This document shows positions 1 through 12,582 of a DNA stretch of 64,000 nucleotides, piece by piece (positions within the stretch are counted from its first letter, which is position 1; every line of letters starts with the position of its first letter). The stretch is from Garcia nutans (Eukaryota > Streptophyta > Magnoliopsida > Malpighiales > Euphorbiaceae). The notes below the pieces were generated by a model, which was not told where the DNA came from, did not search any database, and saw only the letters and a list, made by a program, of their open reading frames with translations. Position numbers and translations under genes: made by a program. The DNA lies in the NCBI GenBank assembly GCA_947685225.1, contig CANTUV010000035.1, positions 5,091,501 to 5,155,500 of the forward strand, written 5' to 3'.

Positions 1-321
1 GTACTTAAGATCTTATTGAACAAATATGTCAACCATGCAACTATTGTATCTCCAAAATATTTTCAAATCTCAATAGGCATCTCATCTGGTCCACAGGCTT
101 TACCAACTTTCATCCTCTTCAAAGCTTCTTTAACTTTCGAAAACATAATATGTCTAATGTATTTCATATTTTTCTCTGGTCTAATGTCTAAACCCTTCAA
201 TGTTTTCACTACGGTTACCATTAAGAAATTCTTCAAAATAGCTTCTCCATCGTTCTTTACGCTCTACACCCTTACTTTTTCTTCACTACATTCGGGCTCC
301 GATGTAGCGTGTCGCAAGTAA
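1..321 (-). pseudogene. LINE (non-LTR) reverse transcriptase fragment, decayed
   Basis: On the minus strand one frame reads KRMKVGKACGPDEMPIEI, then a stop where a Trp is usual, then KYFGDTIVAWLTYLFNKIL. This is the conserved GPD-x-(I/M)-P region of plant LINE reverse transcriptases. Further upstream in another frame is RWRSYFEEFLNGNRSENIEG, the usual linker between the endonuclease and RT domains. The copy therefore has at least one frameshift and one stop codon. It runs off the left window edge, so more of the RT may lie outside. Seen: the motifs and breaks. Known: this arrangement is standard for plant LINE pol. It is a dead fragment, not a host gene; the plus-strand reading frame over it is an antisense shadow. 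Confidence 0.8.
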
Positions 322-2040
322 GGAACGCATCAACGATATTATTATTAGAATTCATATCATGAGATGTGACAAAAAAATTTACGCTGATTGTCACCTACCG
401 CAACTCTCTTTCTTTACCCGGACTTGGGACTGACTATACACAAGAAACTTATGTATAGACAAATTTTTACTTTTTTTAAATATATTAAAATATTAAATTT
501 AATATTATTTATTAAAATAATTAATTAATTAGTATAACTATCTAAAGTGTTAAAATATAATTAAAATATCTGATTTGATAATATTAATAATTTGTTATTA
601 TCTATTATTATAATAATAATATTTTTAATATTTTTAAAATATTAAATTTATTATTATTATAAAGATAGATAATTATTAATTATTATAAATTTATTCGAGG
701 AGTTTAAATAGAATTAGAATACCACATTTAAAATTAATAATAATTAGTTATCATCTCATAATTAAATTTTATGAAATATTAAATTTATTCTTTATTGGAA
801 TACATAATCAACTAAAAAGTATTTGATTTTATTATTTCCATTGATGTTTAATTTTATTTTATTACTATGAAAAATATAAATTTATTATGATAATATATTT
901 ATTTTTATTATATAATATTTGAAAATATAAAAAATTAAATCTTAACATATGTTAGGTAAATAATGAATACATTTGTTCAATATGTTAATATTAATAAATA
1001 AAAAAACTAATAATTAAATTCTTAATTCGTTAATTATTATTTTTTAACATGATTAAATATATAAAATTAATTTACTCAAAACATATGAAAAAATTATTTT
1101 TATTTTTATTTAAGATTAGTTTTCTATTTTCTCTATGATAATATTTATTAGGTCTTTAACTTTATAAGTAAGTACCGAGAATAATACAATTTCATTTTTG
1201 GAAAAATATTTTGCTGTGATTTCAAAGATTATCAGGTGTGCATATTTAAAGAATTGGAAAACTCTGAGATTAATATTGAATCTATTAGATTTCTAAAGAG
1301 TAATTATGAATTAAGTATTTTGTGGATATAGATGGGATGCAAAATTAAGATATTGATGTTGAAAATACTATTGTTTAATTATTAATAAATTATAATTACA
1401 CGGGTATTGAATTATATTTTTTATGTTTTTATTTTTATTTTATTTTTATTTTTTATAAATTTTATTATTTATTATTTACTTTTATGTATTTTTATTATAT
1501 CATAAAAAATATAATTTTTTTAATAGTATAAAATAAGACAATCAAATAAGTAAATAGATTATGTGTAAAATGTAACATTTATATACCATATATACGTATA
1601 AAATATATACCCAACATATGTAATATACGAATATACGATACAAGAATGCCACAACTCGTTTTAATAAAAACTCTTACTTTTCGAATCTGTATAAACTTAA
1701 ATCATTTAACTAATATAATGTAAATAATAGATAAAATATTACTTGCTAAAACACATACATAACTTCATTACCAAATGTTTATCTAAAATATTTTTGATAG
1801 TTTGTGATATATACATATATATATATACATCAAAATATAATATAATATACATGAAATTAATATGTACAAAAATATAAAATATGTACATGCTGGCAGTTTG
1901 TCTCCGATCTTGATGTTCAATAATCAACTCTGCACTCAAGATCTCAAGCCTAGGCACAGCTTGGTCTAGACGAATTCTCCGGCTCAACCAGATCTACTCT
2001 GTTACCTACGCGATGAATCACAATTGCGCTAAGCCAAAAG
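322..2040. other. AT-rich intergenic DNA, no gene seen
   Basis: Mostly A/T-runs and TA-rich stretches with frequent stops in all frames. A less AT-rich patch at about 1890-2040 has a short minus-strand open frame with no recognisable domain. It may be an eroded end of the LTR-like repeat that follows. Confidence 0.6.
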
Positions 2041-3960
2041 CCTAGTAATACATAATTTGATAACAATAAAGTTCAAATGCAATGTCAATACACAATGTAT
2101 AGGGACATTAAATCTCATGACACTTTATCTTAATAAATTGCTCAATTGTTTCACAATTCATAATTCACATAAAAATAAATACAAGCATTGGCCCAAAAGA
2201 TATAATATGATATTCAAATCTCAGAATTACTGTTTTGGTCTAAGTTGACACCACATTGTGTCTAGCCCCAAAGGCAAATCAAGTAATTGCTTAAAAGCTA
2301 GCCCTGAAGATAAATCATATCACAATAAGGATAACCTCCTATGTAACATCCCAACTAGGCTTCAAGGGCTAAATCTAACCCAGCTTCAAGGAATTGTTAC
2401 GTCATAGGCATGCCGCCACATACAGAACTCTGAAAATTGAATAACATACTAGGTACACAATTATTTTATTTTTCCATTATAAATATCTTTCTCATTTTCT
2501 CATAATCAAGCTAAGCACAATGCCTCAATTATCTCATTTATATCAATATAGCTATCACCAATGGCTATACATAACATCTTTAATGTATACATAACAAACC
2601 GCATTACCCAAATATTTTGGGTCATTATCATATCTTGCACATAGTTCACATTACATATAATGCATTTATGACATTATACAAATTATGGCATATTACTCAT
2701 GCACAAACAATATAGTAAGTAACTTAACACATCTTCCAATCGAAGTGTATTAAGTCCAACGTCATGAAAATATAATCAATTATTCAAAGTTTGTACTTAC
2801 CTCTAAAAGCAACAAAACAAGCTCAAACATCACTTTTAATCTCATCTTCCAAGATATCTCTCAACAATTGGATTGGGCAATTCAAGTCTCTTCAAAGCCT
2901 AAACCAAATGTAATTATAAATAATCACTTAGGAACACACTTAAAAGCATATACAAAACCTCTCAACACAAGGATAAGGAACACAAAGAAAATTAAGGAAA
3001 AGAACTATTTAGGGCAAAATCTATAAATGACACGCTCAACAATACGAGCGTGTCAATGACCGTGCCCTAAACCCACAACACATAAGCTTTGACATGCTCA
3101 GTGACATGGGCGTGTCAATGACCACGTCCTTAGCTTTGTATTACAGCAGATAAGATACATCCAGAGACATGGGCATGTCCCTGCCCATGCCAAAACTTCT
3201 ACAACACAATAGCTGTGACACACTCAGTGACATGAGGTATCATTGTACGTGTCAATACTATAACATTACAGAAGCTGTGACATACTCAGTGACATAGGCG
3301 TGTCACTTCACGTGTCACCAACACTAAAAACAGAACCATCGACACGCCCAAAGATATGGCCGTGTCACCATGCGTGTCAGGCCAAAATCCTGATATCACA
3401 CATAATTATCATATCCAAAGCTATCTTTCTTTTCCTTATTCAACTCTATTCAAACTCAACCATATCTATTATTTACCATAAAATACTTGTATATATATCA
3501 AAACAACTCAATTAAAAGCAAAATACACAATTTAAAACCATGGCTTCACAACTCAAAAGTTACATAGCCCAAAATTCTTATTCTCTTCACCAAACTTAAC
3601 CATTTCTTCAATCCAACTCTAAAATCATAGTTAACTACTCAAAACAACTTCCTACATACCAATACCAACCATTAACACATACTACATCAAACTTTCAATT
3701 CACACATATACAAATTTTCATGGAAGAAATCAAAAAAACAAGTTAGAAACTTATCAAATATGAAGAAAATTTCCAAAATTTCAACTTGAACACTTGAAAT
3801 CCTTACTTAAGTTTGGAAGAAGCAAATCTCTCCTTTCCTCTAATGAAAATAACCGACCTTCAATGGAGAAAGAAGAAGAAGAAGATCTCAAACTCATCTC
3901 TATCCAACCACACTCTTTTAACCACACAATTTTTCACTTTAAATTTTTACCAAGTAAAAT
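2041..3960 (-). repeat. Degenerate Ty3/Gypsy-type LTR (probable solo LTR)
   Basis: The stretch is less AT-rich than its flanks and has the look of a plant Gypsy LTR read in reverse. TGTAACATCCCAAC occurs at about 2342, a common LTR-end sequence. It is followed by leader-like DNA and a purine-rich GAAGAAGAAGAAGATC patch near 3870. No gag-pol coding adjoins it, so a solo LTR or fragment is inferred. The exact ends and a target duplication could not be found. A plus-orientation relative may lie at 29,640-31,531. Confidence 0.5.
3026..3380. repeat. Diverged GACACG...CGTGTC repeat cluster
   Basis: About five to six diverged units of roughly 60-75 bp each contain an inverted pair such as GACACGCTCA and GGGCGTGTCA. 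Examples start near 3029, 3091, 3166, 3217, 3277 and 3341. The half-sites can pair, so each unit could form a small hairpin. Similar CACG/CGTG repeats are known inside LTRs of some plant Gypsy elements, which fits the surrounding call. Confidence 0.7.
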
Positions 3961-5890
3961 ATATATTACTTAATTAATATATAAAAATCATCTTCCACTA
4001 ACTATACAAATAATTTTTAATAATTTAAAATAATCTTTGACCAATTTAAAATATTGACTTTGTATATATTATATATATCTACATATATATATAATATACA
4101 TATTTTACTTTTTCACTTAAATATTTTTTTAAAATAATTTATTTAATTTTTAAAAATTAAAATTTTAAAATTTTGACATATTACATAAAAATTTTTCCTT
4201 TTTTTTTTCTTTTTAGTTATTTATATAAAATTATAATATCCTATTTGATATTAATTATAATTGATTATTTTAATTATATAAAAATATTAAAAAATTATGA
4301 TGAATTGCTTCAAACAAAAAGATGGTAGTGAACTTACAAGAGATTAATACAATTATTATCAGTTTTGTAATTTAATAATTATAAATTGTTTGCTTATATT
4401 TATTAATATATATTAATTTATTTTATTTATTTATAGCTGTAAAAAATAATTATTTATTTAAAATTACTATAAAATTTAAAAAAATAAAAATACTTACAAC
4501 ATTGCGCGAAGTTCGTTTTATAGTTTAATTAATAACGATAGCTAAGATTAAGACACACATTATCATTAAATTAAGACATTAATTAAATAAAATTATTAAA
4601 TTTAACTATTCACTTCAAAAAATGGTTCAAAATTTTAAAACTAGAATTTTCCTTTTTTCATTAGATATTATATATATATATTATAAATACATAAGATACT
4701 AAATTAATAATTATATTGAATATTACAATTTAATGAGGATAAAAAATGAACCTAAGAATTTTCACTTCAATTTTGATTGTGGCACTAGATAAACTTTAAA
4801 CACTATATAAGGATGCCACCATAAGATAACATTAATACTAAACACATTCGATCATTATAAATATATATATACATAAAAAAAAAATTTGTAATTTCATAAG
4901 ATTATTTATGGAAAAAAAATTAAACTAATTTTTGTATTTGAAAATAAGAAAAATTGCAGGGGAGAAAACAGATTGAAAGATTAAAAAAAAAAGGTAGAAA
5001 AAAAAAATGTAAAGCACATAAATGGCTCTCTGCGACAAAGCAATCTCTTTGGTAAATGATAATTAGCATTTCTTTTATTAACAATTAATTTGATAGTTGA
5101 ATTGGCAAATTGCTGAACTAACAAGTAATCACTAAAAAAGCGAGCCTCCATTTTAGACCTTTTTTTTTCTCATATAAATTACAATAATATGCAATTACCC
5201 ACTAAATTAAACTTTGCTTACTAAATTAGCCATTGTTTAAAGAAAAAATTATTAATTTATTATATTTTTTTTGCCAATATTATTTTCAATCATATACTTT
5301 TTAAATTTTATTTTTATATAAAATTTAAATATTACTTATATTATAGCGATAATCGATCAATAATCAGCTGCATTAAAATATAATATACTCTCTTTTTAAA
5401 AAATCAAACTTTCTATTGTCTAATTCATTTGATTCTCCTTTTTCTAAAATATTTATATCTTTTAATCTGCCAATAAAATGATATACCAGCTTAATTCTAT
5501 CTTTTAAAAAAAAGTTTAATTTTATATTCACTATATAATTTGATATAATGTACTTGATTTATTATTTAATTATTTGAAACTGAATGAGTACTTCATAATT
5601 GAATGTCTATTTATTTATTCAATTAAATTAAGGATAATTTTTTTTATTTAAATTTAACTAATATAATCTTATTTCGATGAAATACATATTTAAATACTAA
5701 TAATATTAGTATTCACTTAAAAAGTAAAATTTATGATAAAATCGGTATATATGATTAAATATTAAATTTTAAAAAATTTTAATTATTATTTATTATATTT
5801 AATTATTGCATACACATATTTATTTTAAAATATAATTTTTTACTATATCATATATTTTGGTCTAAATTTTCGAATATTTGTAATGTTTCA
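3961..5890. other. AT-rich intergenic DNA, no gene seen
   Basis: Long A/T-rich stretch with homopolymers and TA repeats. No open frame with a recognisable domain and no clear repeat boundary was seen. Confidence 0.6.
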
Positions 5891-5992
5891 GTGCCAGTGT
5901 GTGTGCGGGCGTGTGAGATGTGTTTGTGCACACGCCTGCATGTATTGTGTGTGTGATGTGTTTGTGCGCACGCTGTATATCATATGTATTGT
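5891..5992. repeat. GT-rich imperfect tandem duplication
   Basis: Two related units of about 46 bp (near 5898-5945 and 5946-5990) share the core GATGTGTTTGTGC followed by CACGC and end in ATGTATT. The block stands out as alternating purine-pyrimidine GT/CA DNA inside very AT-rich DNA. Confidence 0.75.
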
Positions 5993-7655
5993 TTTTGTTG
6001 ATCCACCAATAAATATTATAATAAAAACATTTTTAAAATAATTAAATTTTAAAAATTTTAATTTTAGATGCTGTTTGAAATTATAAATTTTACCTTAAAA
6101 CTTAAGTCGAATGGATAATAATATATGCAGGGATGGAAGTATAGCCCCCAAATTTTGTTAATTTCCTGGTAATATATTTATTATATATATATATATATTT
6201 ATATATATTGTTTCTTTAACTAAATAGATTTTGATCTCTTTCAAACTCTAAAAGATTATAAATTTAGTTCAAAGGTTCAAACATCAGTGTATTTAAAATT
6301 TCATCAGATTGGTTGGTCAAATTAGGTTAATCAAGGCTGAAAGTTAATTAGATTTAAAATATTTAAAAATCAAATTTATAAAAAACCAACAAAAACTGAT
6401 CAATTAGACTTAATTGAATCAAATTAAATTAGATCAATTTCTTAAATATTAAATTATTTTCAAATAAAAATTAGGAAAAAATAAATAATCTTAGCTTAAT
6501 CAATATTTAGATTATTAAAATGTATAATGAACGTTAAAATTTTATATTCATTTATTATATTTATTATATTTATTTTTTAAATGGTAAAATATATTTTATT
6601 ATTTTGTAAATTTTTATTTTAAAATTTCTATATTTTTTAAAATTTTTTATTAGTATATATATATATAAAAACTTAAAATATTATTATATTATTGAATCTT
6701 ATTCAATCTGGTTGAATAAGTTAAATCATAAATCAATCATTAATTCAGCATTTAGTGTTTTATTCTATTTTAAAAATATTGTTAAATATACAATTATGCG
6801 GTTATAATTATAAAAAAATTCATTAATTTTAAATATTTAATTATGTAATTATTGAAAAAAGATCTAATAATATTAATTATTTAACCATATAATCTTACAA
6901 TAATAACAAAAAGTCTTTTAAAAAATAATAATAAAAATCGCTCTTATAAAAATAAAATAAAATTTTTATATACTTTTTATAAAACACAACCGCTAATTCC
7001 AACAAAAGATTTTTTTTTTTTAGTTCTTTTAATTTCTTATCCTTTAACCTTACAAGTCCATTGATTTTTTTTAAAATTACAGTTTAAAAAATAACTTTAA
7101 ATTCAATTGAAGTACATTTTTATTTTTTAGGTGTTAGTGGATTCAATTATGATGTTTTTCTTTTAGCAATCAAAATGGTTTAATAATATTGGAATTAATA
7201 AAATTTTTTGTAACACTAATTAAATTCTCTCTTTTGGACAAATTCTCATAAATATTTGTATAAAACTAATTTTTTTAGCTTAAAATATATATTTAGTTGT
7301 TGTAGTTGATTTGGTACTGTTTGACTAAAATTGAAACTGTGTATCATTTAATCAATTAATGTAATAATATATTTTTATTTAAATTTGTATTGGTAATTAT
7401 TAAACAAAATAACGAATGAGTAGTTTCATACTTACCGCAAGTAAGGACTATAATTAATCTAACTACATTTATGAATGACTAGAAAATATTTGTATTATTA
7501 AAGAATTAAAATATTAATAATTGTTCTTGTTAAGATAAGAAAATAAATAATGAATAATTTTTCAATTTATAAGTTATCAATTTTTAAATATTTTATATGC
7601 TACTGATTGATAAATTATAATTAAGTTACCAATGAAATAATTATATTGTAAAATC
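5993..7655. other. AT-rich intergenic DNA, no gene seen
   Basis: Only A/T-rich sequence with short TA runs (near 6185 and 6655). No coding or structural signal was found. Confidence 0.6.
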
Positions 7656-9330
7656 TTCACATAATATACACGTGGATGGTAGTAAATTTATATTTTAGTC
7701 CAATTCACTACTTAATTTTAGAATCGTCCCAAATGTATTATAATAGTGTATTTTGTTATACTATTATTGTGTCATGCGTGAATATGTACTACTATGGCTA
7801 TACTATAAGTATATGGTATTGTTTCTTCAAAAAAGATAGAGTGAGTATTGTATCCACATAAAAAGTATATTTAATTAACCTAAATTCAATATAATTATTA
7901 TCTGAAAATTAAAAATTTACAATAATTAAATTTATCCTATTGATTTTAAGTCTAGCTTAATGAATTACTCTAAACTATGTGTTCAAGCAATCAATAATAA
8001 ATAGTAGATTATATTTTAATAGAGTTTTTACTATAAGTCTAATTAATAAAATATTAAAGTCCAATTCTTAAATCAAAGATATTCAATATCACTCAATTCA
8101 TCATCTTCTCTCTCAAGCAAGGAGAATATAATTGGATAATGATTAAATTATTATTCTCATATCAAATAATCAATGTCTAATTCAATTAAATCAAAATATT
8201 AATCTTAGATCCCTAAACAATTAATTTATCTCTAAACCAATCATTCAAGATTGATGATTCCACATCAAAAATCACATTCAACTCTCGTATTTTATATAAT
8301 TTTTTAGATTTAATAATTGGTGGCCAAACAATTGCTAATCAATTAAACCAAAATCATCAAATCAAGGATAAAAAAAATAAATCTATGTATATTAATAGAT
8401 TATAAGCAAACTCATAATTTAAACATCCAAATCTACCTAATTTCACAAATGGATTAGTTGCTCATGACTAAATTAAATATAATAAACATAGAAATTAAGA
8501 ACTAAATATGATATTCATTATTCTAAAGTTCAAATCAATAATAGAACAAAGACATAAAATAAAATATAAAACAAAAATAGATAGTTCAAACTAGATGATG
8601 AATAGTCTTGTGGAGATGATGAAGTTGTCTTCAAGCTCAATTTTCTTCTTACTTTAATTTTTAATAGTGAAAAACTAATCTTCCTTTGAAAGATGAAAAA
8701 GTGTAGTAGAAAAATTGACTCTCGATGCTCCTCTGTCAATTACTGTTCATGTCCTCCTCCCCAGTTGTCTCTCCTAACTCCTTCAACTAGACTCCTACTC
8801 CTACCTAAATTATGTTCCCCAAATTTGAATTCAAATTTCAAACCTGATTTTCTATCAGATATATTCCTTATCTTCAATTGACTCATTCAGCAAAGTTATA
8901 GATAATGTTAGGCTTTTGAATCACCTCATTCGGAAGTCAGACGCTCCAATTATGGCTCAATTACTCGTAGTGGCTCGGACTGGACTTCTGCTTCTGAAAC
9001 TTTAGCCCAACTTTAACTTTAAAATTGGAGGCCCAAACAAACTCGAAATTTGACAAACCAGACCTCTTTAGAAAACTTGAGATGTCTCTTATCAACATCA
9101 TGAATACCACTTCTTTAAATTTGCACTTTACAACCACCAAAATTGCTTTTGAAGTTTTGAAGGTCTAATTCTGCCAAAAATTTCATTTTATACACAATTA
9201 TAAGAAATTAATTTAAACTAAGTTTAATTCAAAAATAATGAAATAAAAATATATAGATAAGCATAGAATAGATTAATTTAAGTCAATTACATACATAATT
9301 TGATAGAAAATATAATATCAATAAGCATTT
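7656..9330. repeat. Possible unclassified dispersed repeat
   Basis: Base composition changes here. The text around 7715-7860 (GAATCGTCCC, then GTATTGTATCCACA) resembles leader DNA common in plant repeats, and 8890-9180 has further non-AT-rich sequence. No transposase or polyprotein is recognisable and no terminal repeats were found, so the class is unknown. Short open frames here look accidental. Confidence 0.3.
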
Positions 9331-10559
9331 ATCAACCATAACTTCGAAAAAGTTGATTATATAATTTTATTTGACCAATAATATCATATTTATTTATATA
9401 TAATTTATGTAAAATAAAATACTGGACCCACTAAACTTTACTAATCGATTAGTAAGATATTTTATTTAGCAAGGAATAGAGAAAAATATTTTACTGAAAA
9501 AAGAGATTGAGATATATCATATCAAAAGAGAATCATATCTTTTATTTTTGGGTATGGTAAAATAAGAAAGAGATATTATAAGGGTAGTTTTAATATTGCT
9601 TATAAATTGGATTTTAATAAAATAAGTTAACATTTTTTTAATATAATTTTCTAATATTTTATTGTACATTCTAAATACAGTAATATAATATTTTTCAGTA
9701 ATATATCTGTAAAATATATTCTTAGTAATTATTTTTTCTAGTAATCTACCAAATGCCCTATAATATTTTTTTAAATCTCCCTCCTCTAATAACCTTTTTT
9801 AAGAAAAAGAAAAATATGGTTAATTAACATAGGAATCGGCTTGCTCCAACTATGAATATTGCCCTGTCCTTTTTGTTTTTTAATTTTTTCATTGATTTTT
9901 TTATTTCAGTCTTTAATTTTCATTTATATCATAACTTATATATAAATAAACAAAAAGACCAAGATAATGGTAAAAAATGGCTAATGAAACTTTGACCTAG
10001 CAGCTATGACTAAAATTAAAATTTTGGGAGGTTGTAGATTCAATTTTTTGATATGTTTTCTATTTATATTAAACTTAAATTTTATTTGTATTGTTTGATG
10101 AAAGATTTAAATTAGATTTAAACTTAAGGTTTAAATTCAAAATTTATCGCCATTAAAATTTTTTTTATGTAAATAAAAAATATAAAGAAGAAACTAAAAT
10201 TTTGAGATTATGCTATGTACAATAATTTGAAATGTATATAATTCTTTTTCACATTAGATTATAAAATTCTATGTATATTTTAACATACATATATAAAATT
10301 TAATAGCTAATTCTTAATATAAGAAACTTTTTTATTACATTCATATATAATTATTATTATAAAATATTTATCTCATGATGTAAAAAAATTGAAGTGACGA
10401 TCTCAACATCAATCAAATTGTAAGATTTTGTAGAAAGAGATGGAATTGGCAAATGATGAAAAGAAGGTGGAGCATGTTGAAGCCAACAACGAAAGTATGT
10501 TAAGCAATTCATGTAATATCTGGATTTAACTCTCCAAACCGTACAATACTTGTGTTGGA
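9331..10559. other. AT-rich intergenic DNA, no gene seen
   Basis: No coding signal or repeat boundary could be supported in this stretch. Confidence 0.55.
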
Positions 10560-10805
10560 GATTTCAATTAATAAAAGTGATGTAGTAATAGTTAAACAAC
10601 TTGATAAGTTTTCACTAATAAATAGTTGACGTGAGCGGTTTGATACTCTCGTACCTTAAGTAAGATGTCATAAATTTAATCATAGTGAATGAAGTCACTA
10701 TTTATTGAAAATACTTTATCTCTTAGTGGACTGATTCGGAGCGAACATAATTAGTTATAACATAGTAAATTCAAGGATAACTGTGGTTATACCAAAAAAA
10801 AATTG
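10560..10805 (+). repeat. SINE-like remnant (weak)
   Basis: A segment with GAGCGGTTTGATACTCTCG and TCATAAATTTAATC, loosely like eroded tRNA-type promoter boxes, leads into an ACCAAAAAAAAA tail at about 10,790-10,803. The tail suggests a short retroposon. No target duplication was confirmed, so the call is tentative. Confidence 0.3.
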
Positions 10806-12582
10806 AAAAGTTTTCTCTCTCTGTCTACAGAGCTCTTTTTTATCTCTGTAATTTTAGATATAGGCATTTTAACTGTGGACAACTCTAAATCATTCAATCT
10901 TTTATTTTTTCTTTCCTTTGTTTTAGCATACATCTTTCCTTGAGTTAGTTTTTGTTATTTGTTTAATAATTATTGGGGTCTTTTAAAGTCAAGGTGTTCA
11001 TCTGAGATCTCTTATGTTGAATACCACAGTTATTCCCTAAGTTTCACAAGTTCCTTTAGTATTTTGTTGAGATCTTAAAGATTTCAAAAGTAAATCTCTC
11101 TACACAAAGTCTACCGCACACGTTTCTCAGTATCTTCTTCAGTAATTTTCGATTTAACAAGTCTAATGCTCAGTTTGGAGGCCTTAGCTCTAGCCTCCTT
11201 CAGCCAAAGATTTATTGGTCACGTACTTATCTTCAACATTTCTTACCCCTTGCTGGGAGTTTGATATTTTTTCATCTCATCAATCATTGTCATAGCATCC
11301 GAAACAGTGGCGGAGTCAGCCCTTTGGGAGAGGGAGCTAAAAGAAAAAAAAAGAAAATTGAGGGATGTTGAAGCTGAGAGTTGAATACATGTCCTGCGGC
11401 CGGCAAGAGGGGTCATCAGCCCCATCCGACCTCACCTGACTCTCTCACTTATCCAAAATATTTTGGGACGTGTCCAATATCCTTCCCTTTATGATGTATG
11501 ATCTCTTTTTTAAGGCAAAAGCTTTCTTCTTCAAATTCACTTGCAGATTTATTTGGCATTTGCATTTTGTGTTCTTTGAGAGTTATGTCGGTGATTAGTA
11601 GTGCTGATATTTCTGTGAAAGATTGTATCGCTTCTATATGTTTATGTGCCTCTTATGGTCCAAGTCATCTTAGCCTATTTTGTATTTCTGTTTCTCTTTA
11701 ATGCAATTTTCTTTTACTGATAACAACAGAAAAACAACTTACATGGGGAAAATGTCATTATATCATATCATAGTCAATTTGCAATTATTAGAGGCATGAG
11801 GGAACAATTTCATTTTGTTATTGTAGATACGATGCAAATGAGAACTTTTTTAATTATTGTAGATGCAATTTCACGTGAACTATCTGGCTGTATCAAAGCT
11901 GTGAATTTGTTTTATTGTTTTTGGGATCACCATGAAAAAGGGTAATTCATTATATTTTATCCATCAACTGATAATATCGATCATTAATTGTCAACTCAAA
12001 CTACTATGTAAACTTACCCTACCACAAGGGGAAAATTATATTTATATTATGGTCCTCTCTCTATTTTAATTTGCTTTTATTTCTTTCTGGTTGCCTTGCT
12101 CTTTTTTTCTTTCTTCTTTTTTCTTATTGTGGATTAATTTATAAATTAACAAGAAAAAGATCAATCAAAGAATAAAGCCAAACTGATGAAGAAAACAATC
12201 GAATAAAAGAGGCTATTAAGCAAAGAAAAGAAAAGAAAAAACGAAACCGAATAGAAGAATCCGATCAGAATAATAAAATCCAAAATAGACAAAATGACAG
12301 TGAATAGAAAACTACAAAAATACGGAGTTTTCCCCCACATAAATCTGTCTCTCTCTTCCTCAAAGAATACTGAATACAAAGCAAGAAGTGGTTAATCCCC
12401 AGGCAAGAAAATCCCATCCAAACCACTGGCCAATAATAATTTAACAAAACAATGGTAAAATAAAATTTTATCAAATGTGAGAGAGACTGTAATAAAGAAG
12501 AGGAGAACATGGGGGACAAAAGGTTAAAATAATTTAACAGCAGTACCAATGATAAAACATATTTCTCTCTTGTTTATCATCT
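10806..12582. other. Spacer and 3' flank of the AGP gene
   Basis: Holds mixed-composition DNA with no recognisable gene. A CAGTGGCGGAG motif lies at 11,305. The minus-strand open frames at 12,161-12,549 lie just past the AGP stop, are low complexity, and probably belong to its 3' UTR or flank. Confidence 0.5.
11305..11322 (+). mobile_element. hAT-like terminal motif (one end only)
   Basis: CAGTGGCGGAGTCAGCCC resembles the terminal inverted repeat CAG(T/G)GGCGGAGCCAG of plant Tip100-type hAT elements. I found no matching inverted copy nearby and no 8 bp duplication, so this may be a relic end or chance. Confidence 0.3.

Noticed and set aside
3026..3380. Regularly spaced palindromic repeats, considered as a CRISPR-like array
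   Set aside because: Units are diverged and of unequal length, spacers are not unique inserts, there are no cas genes, and the context is a plant LTR.
12161..12549. Two hydrophobic minus-strand open frames
   Set aside because: They lie just past the AGP stop codon, are Phe/Leu/Ser low complexity from T-rich DNA, and have no family.
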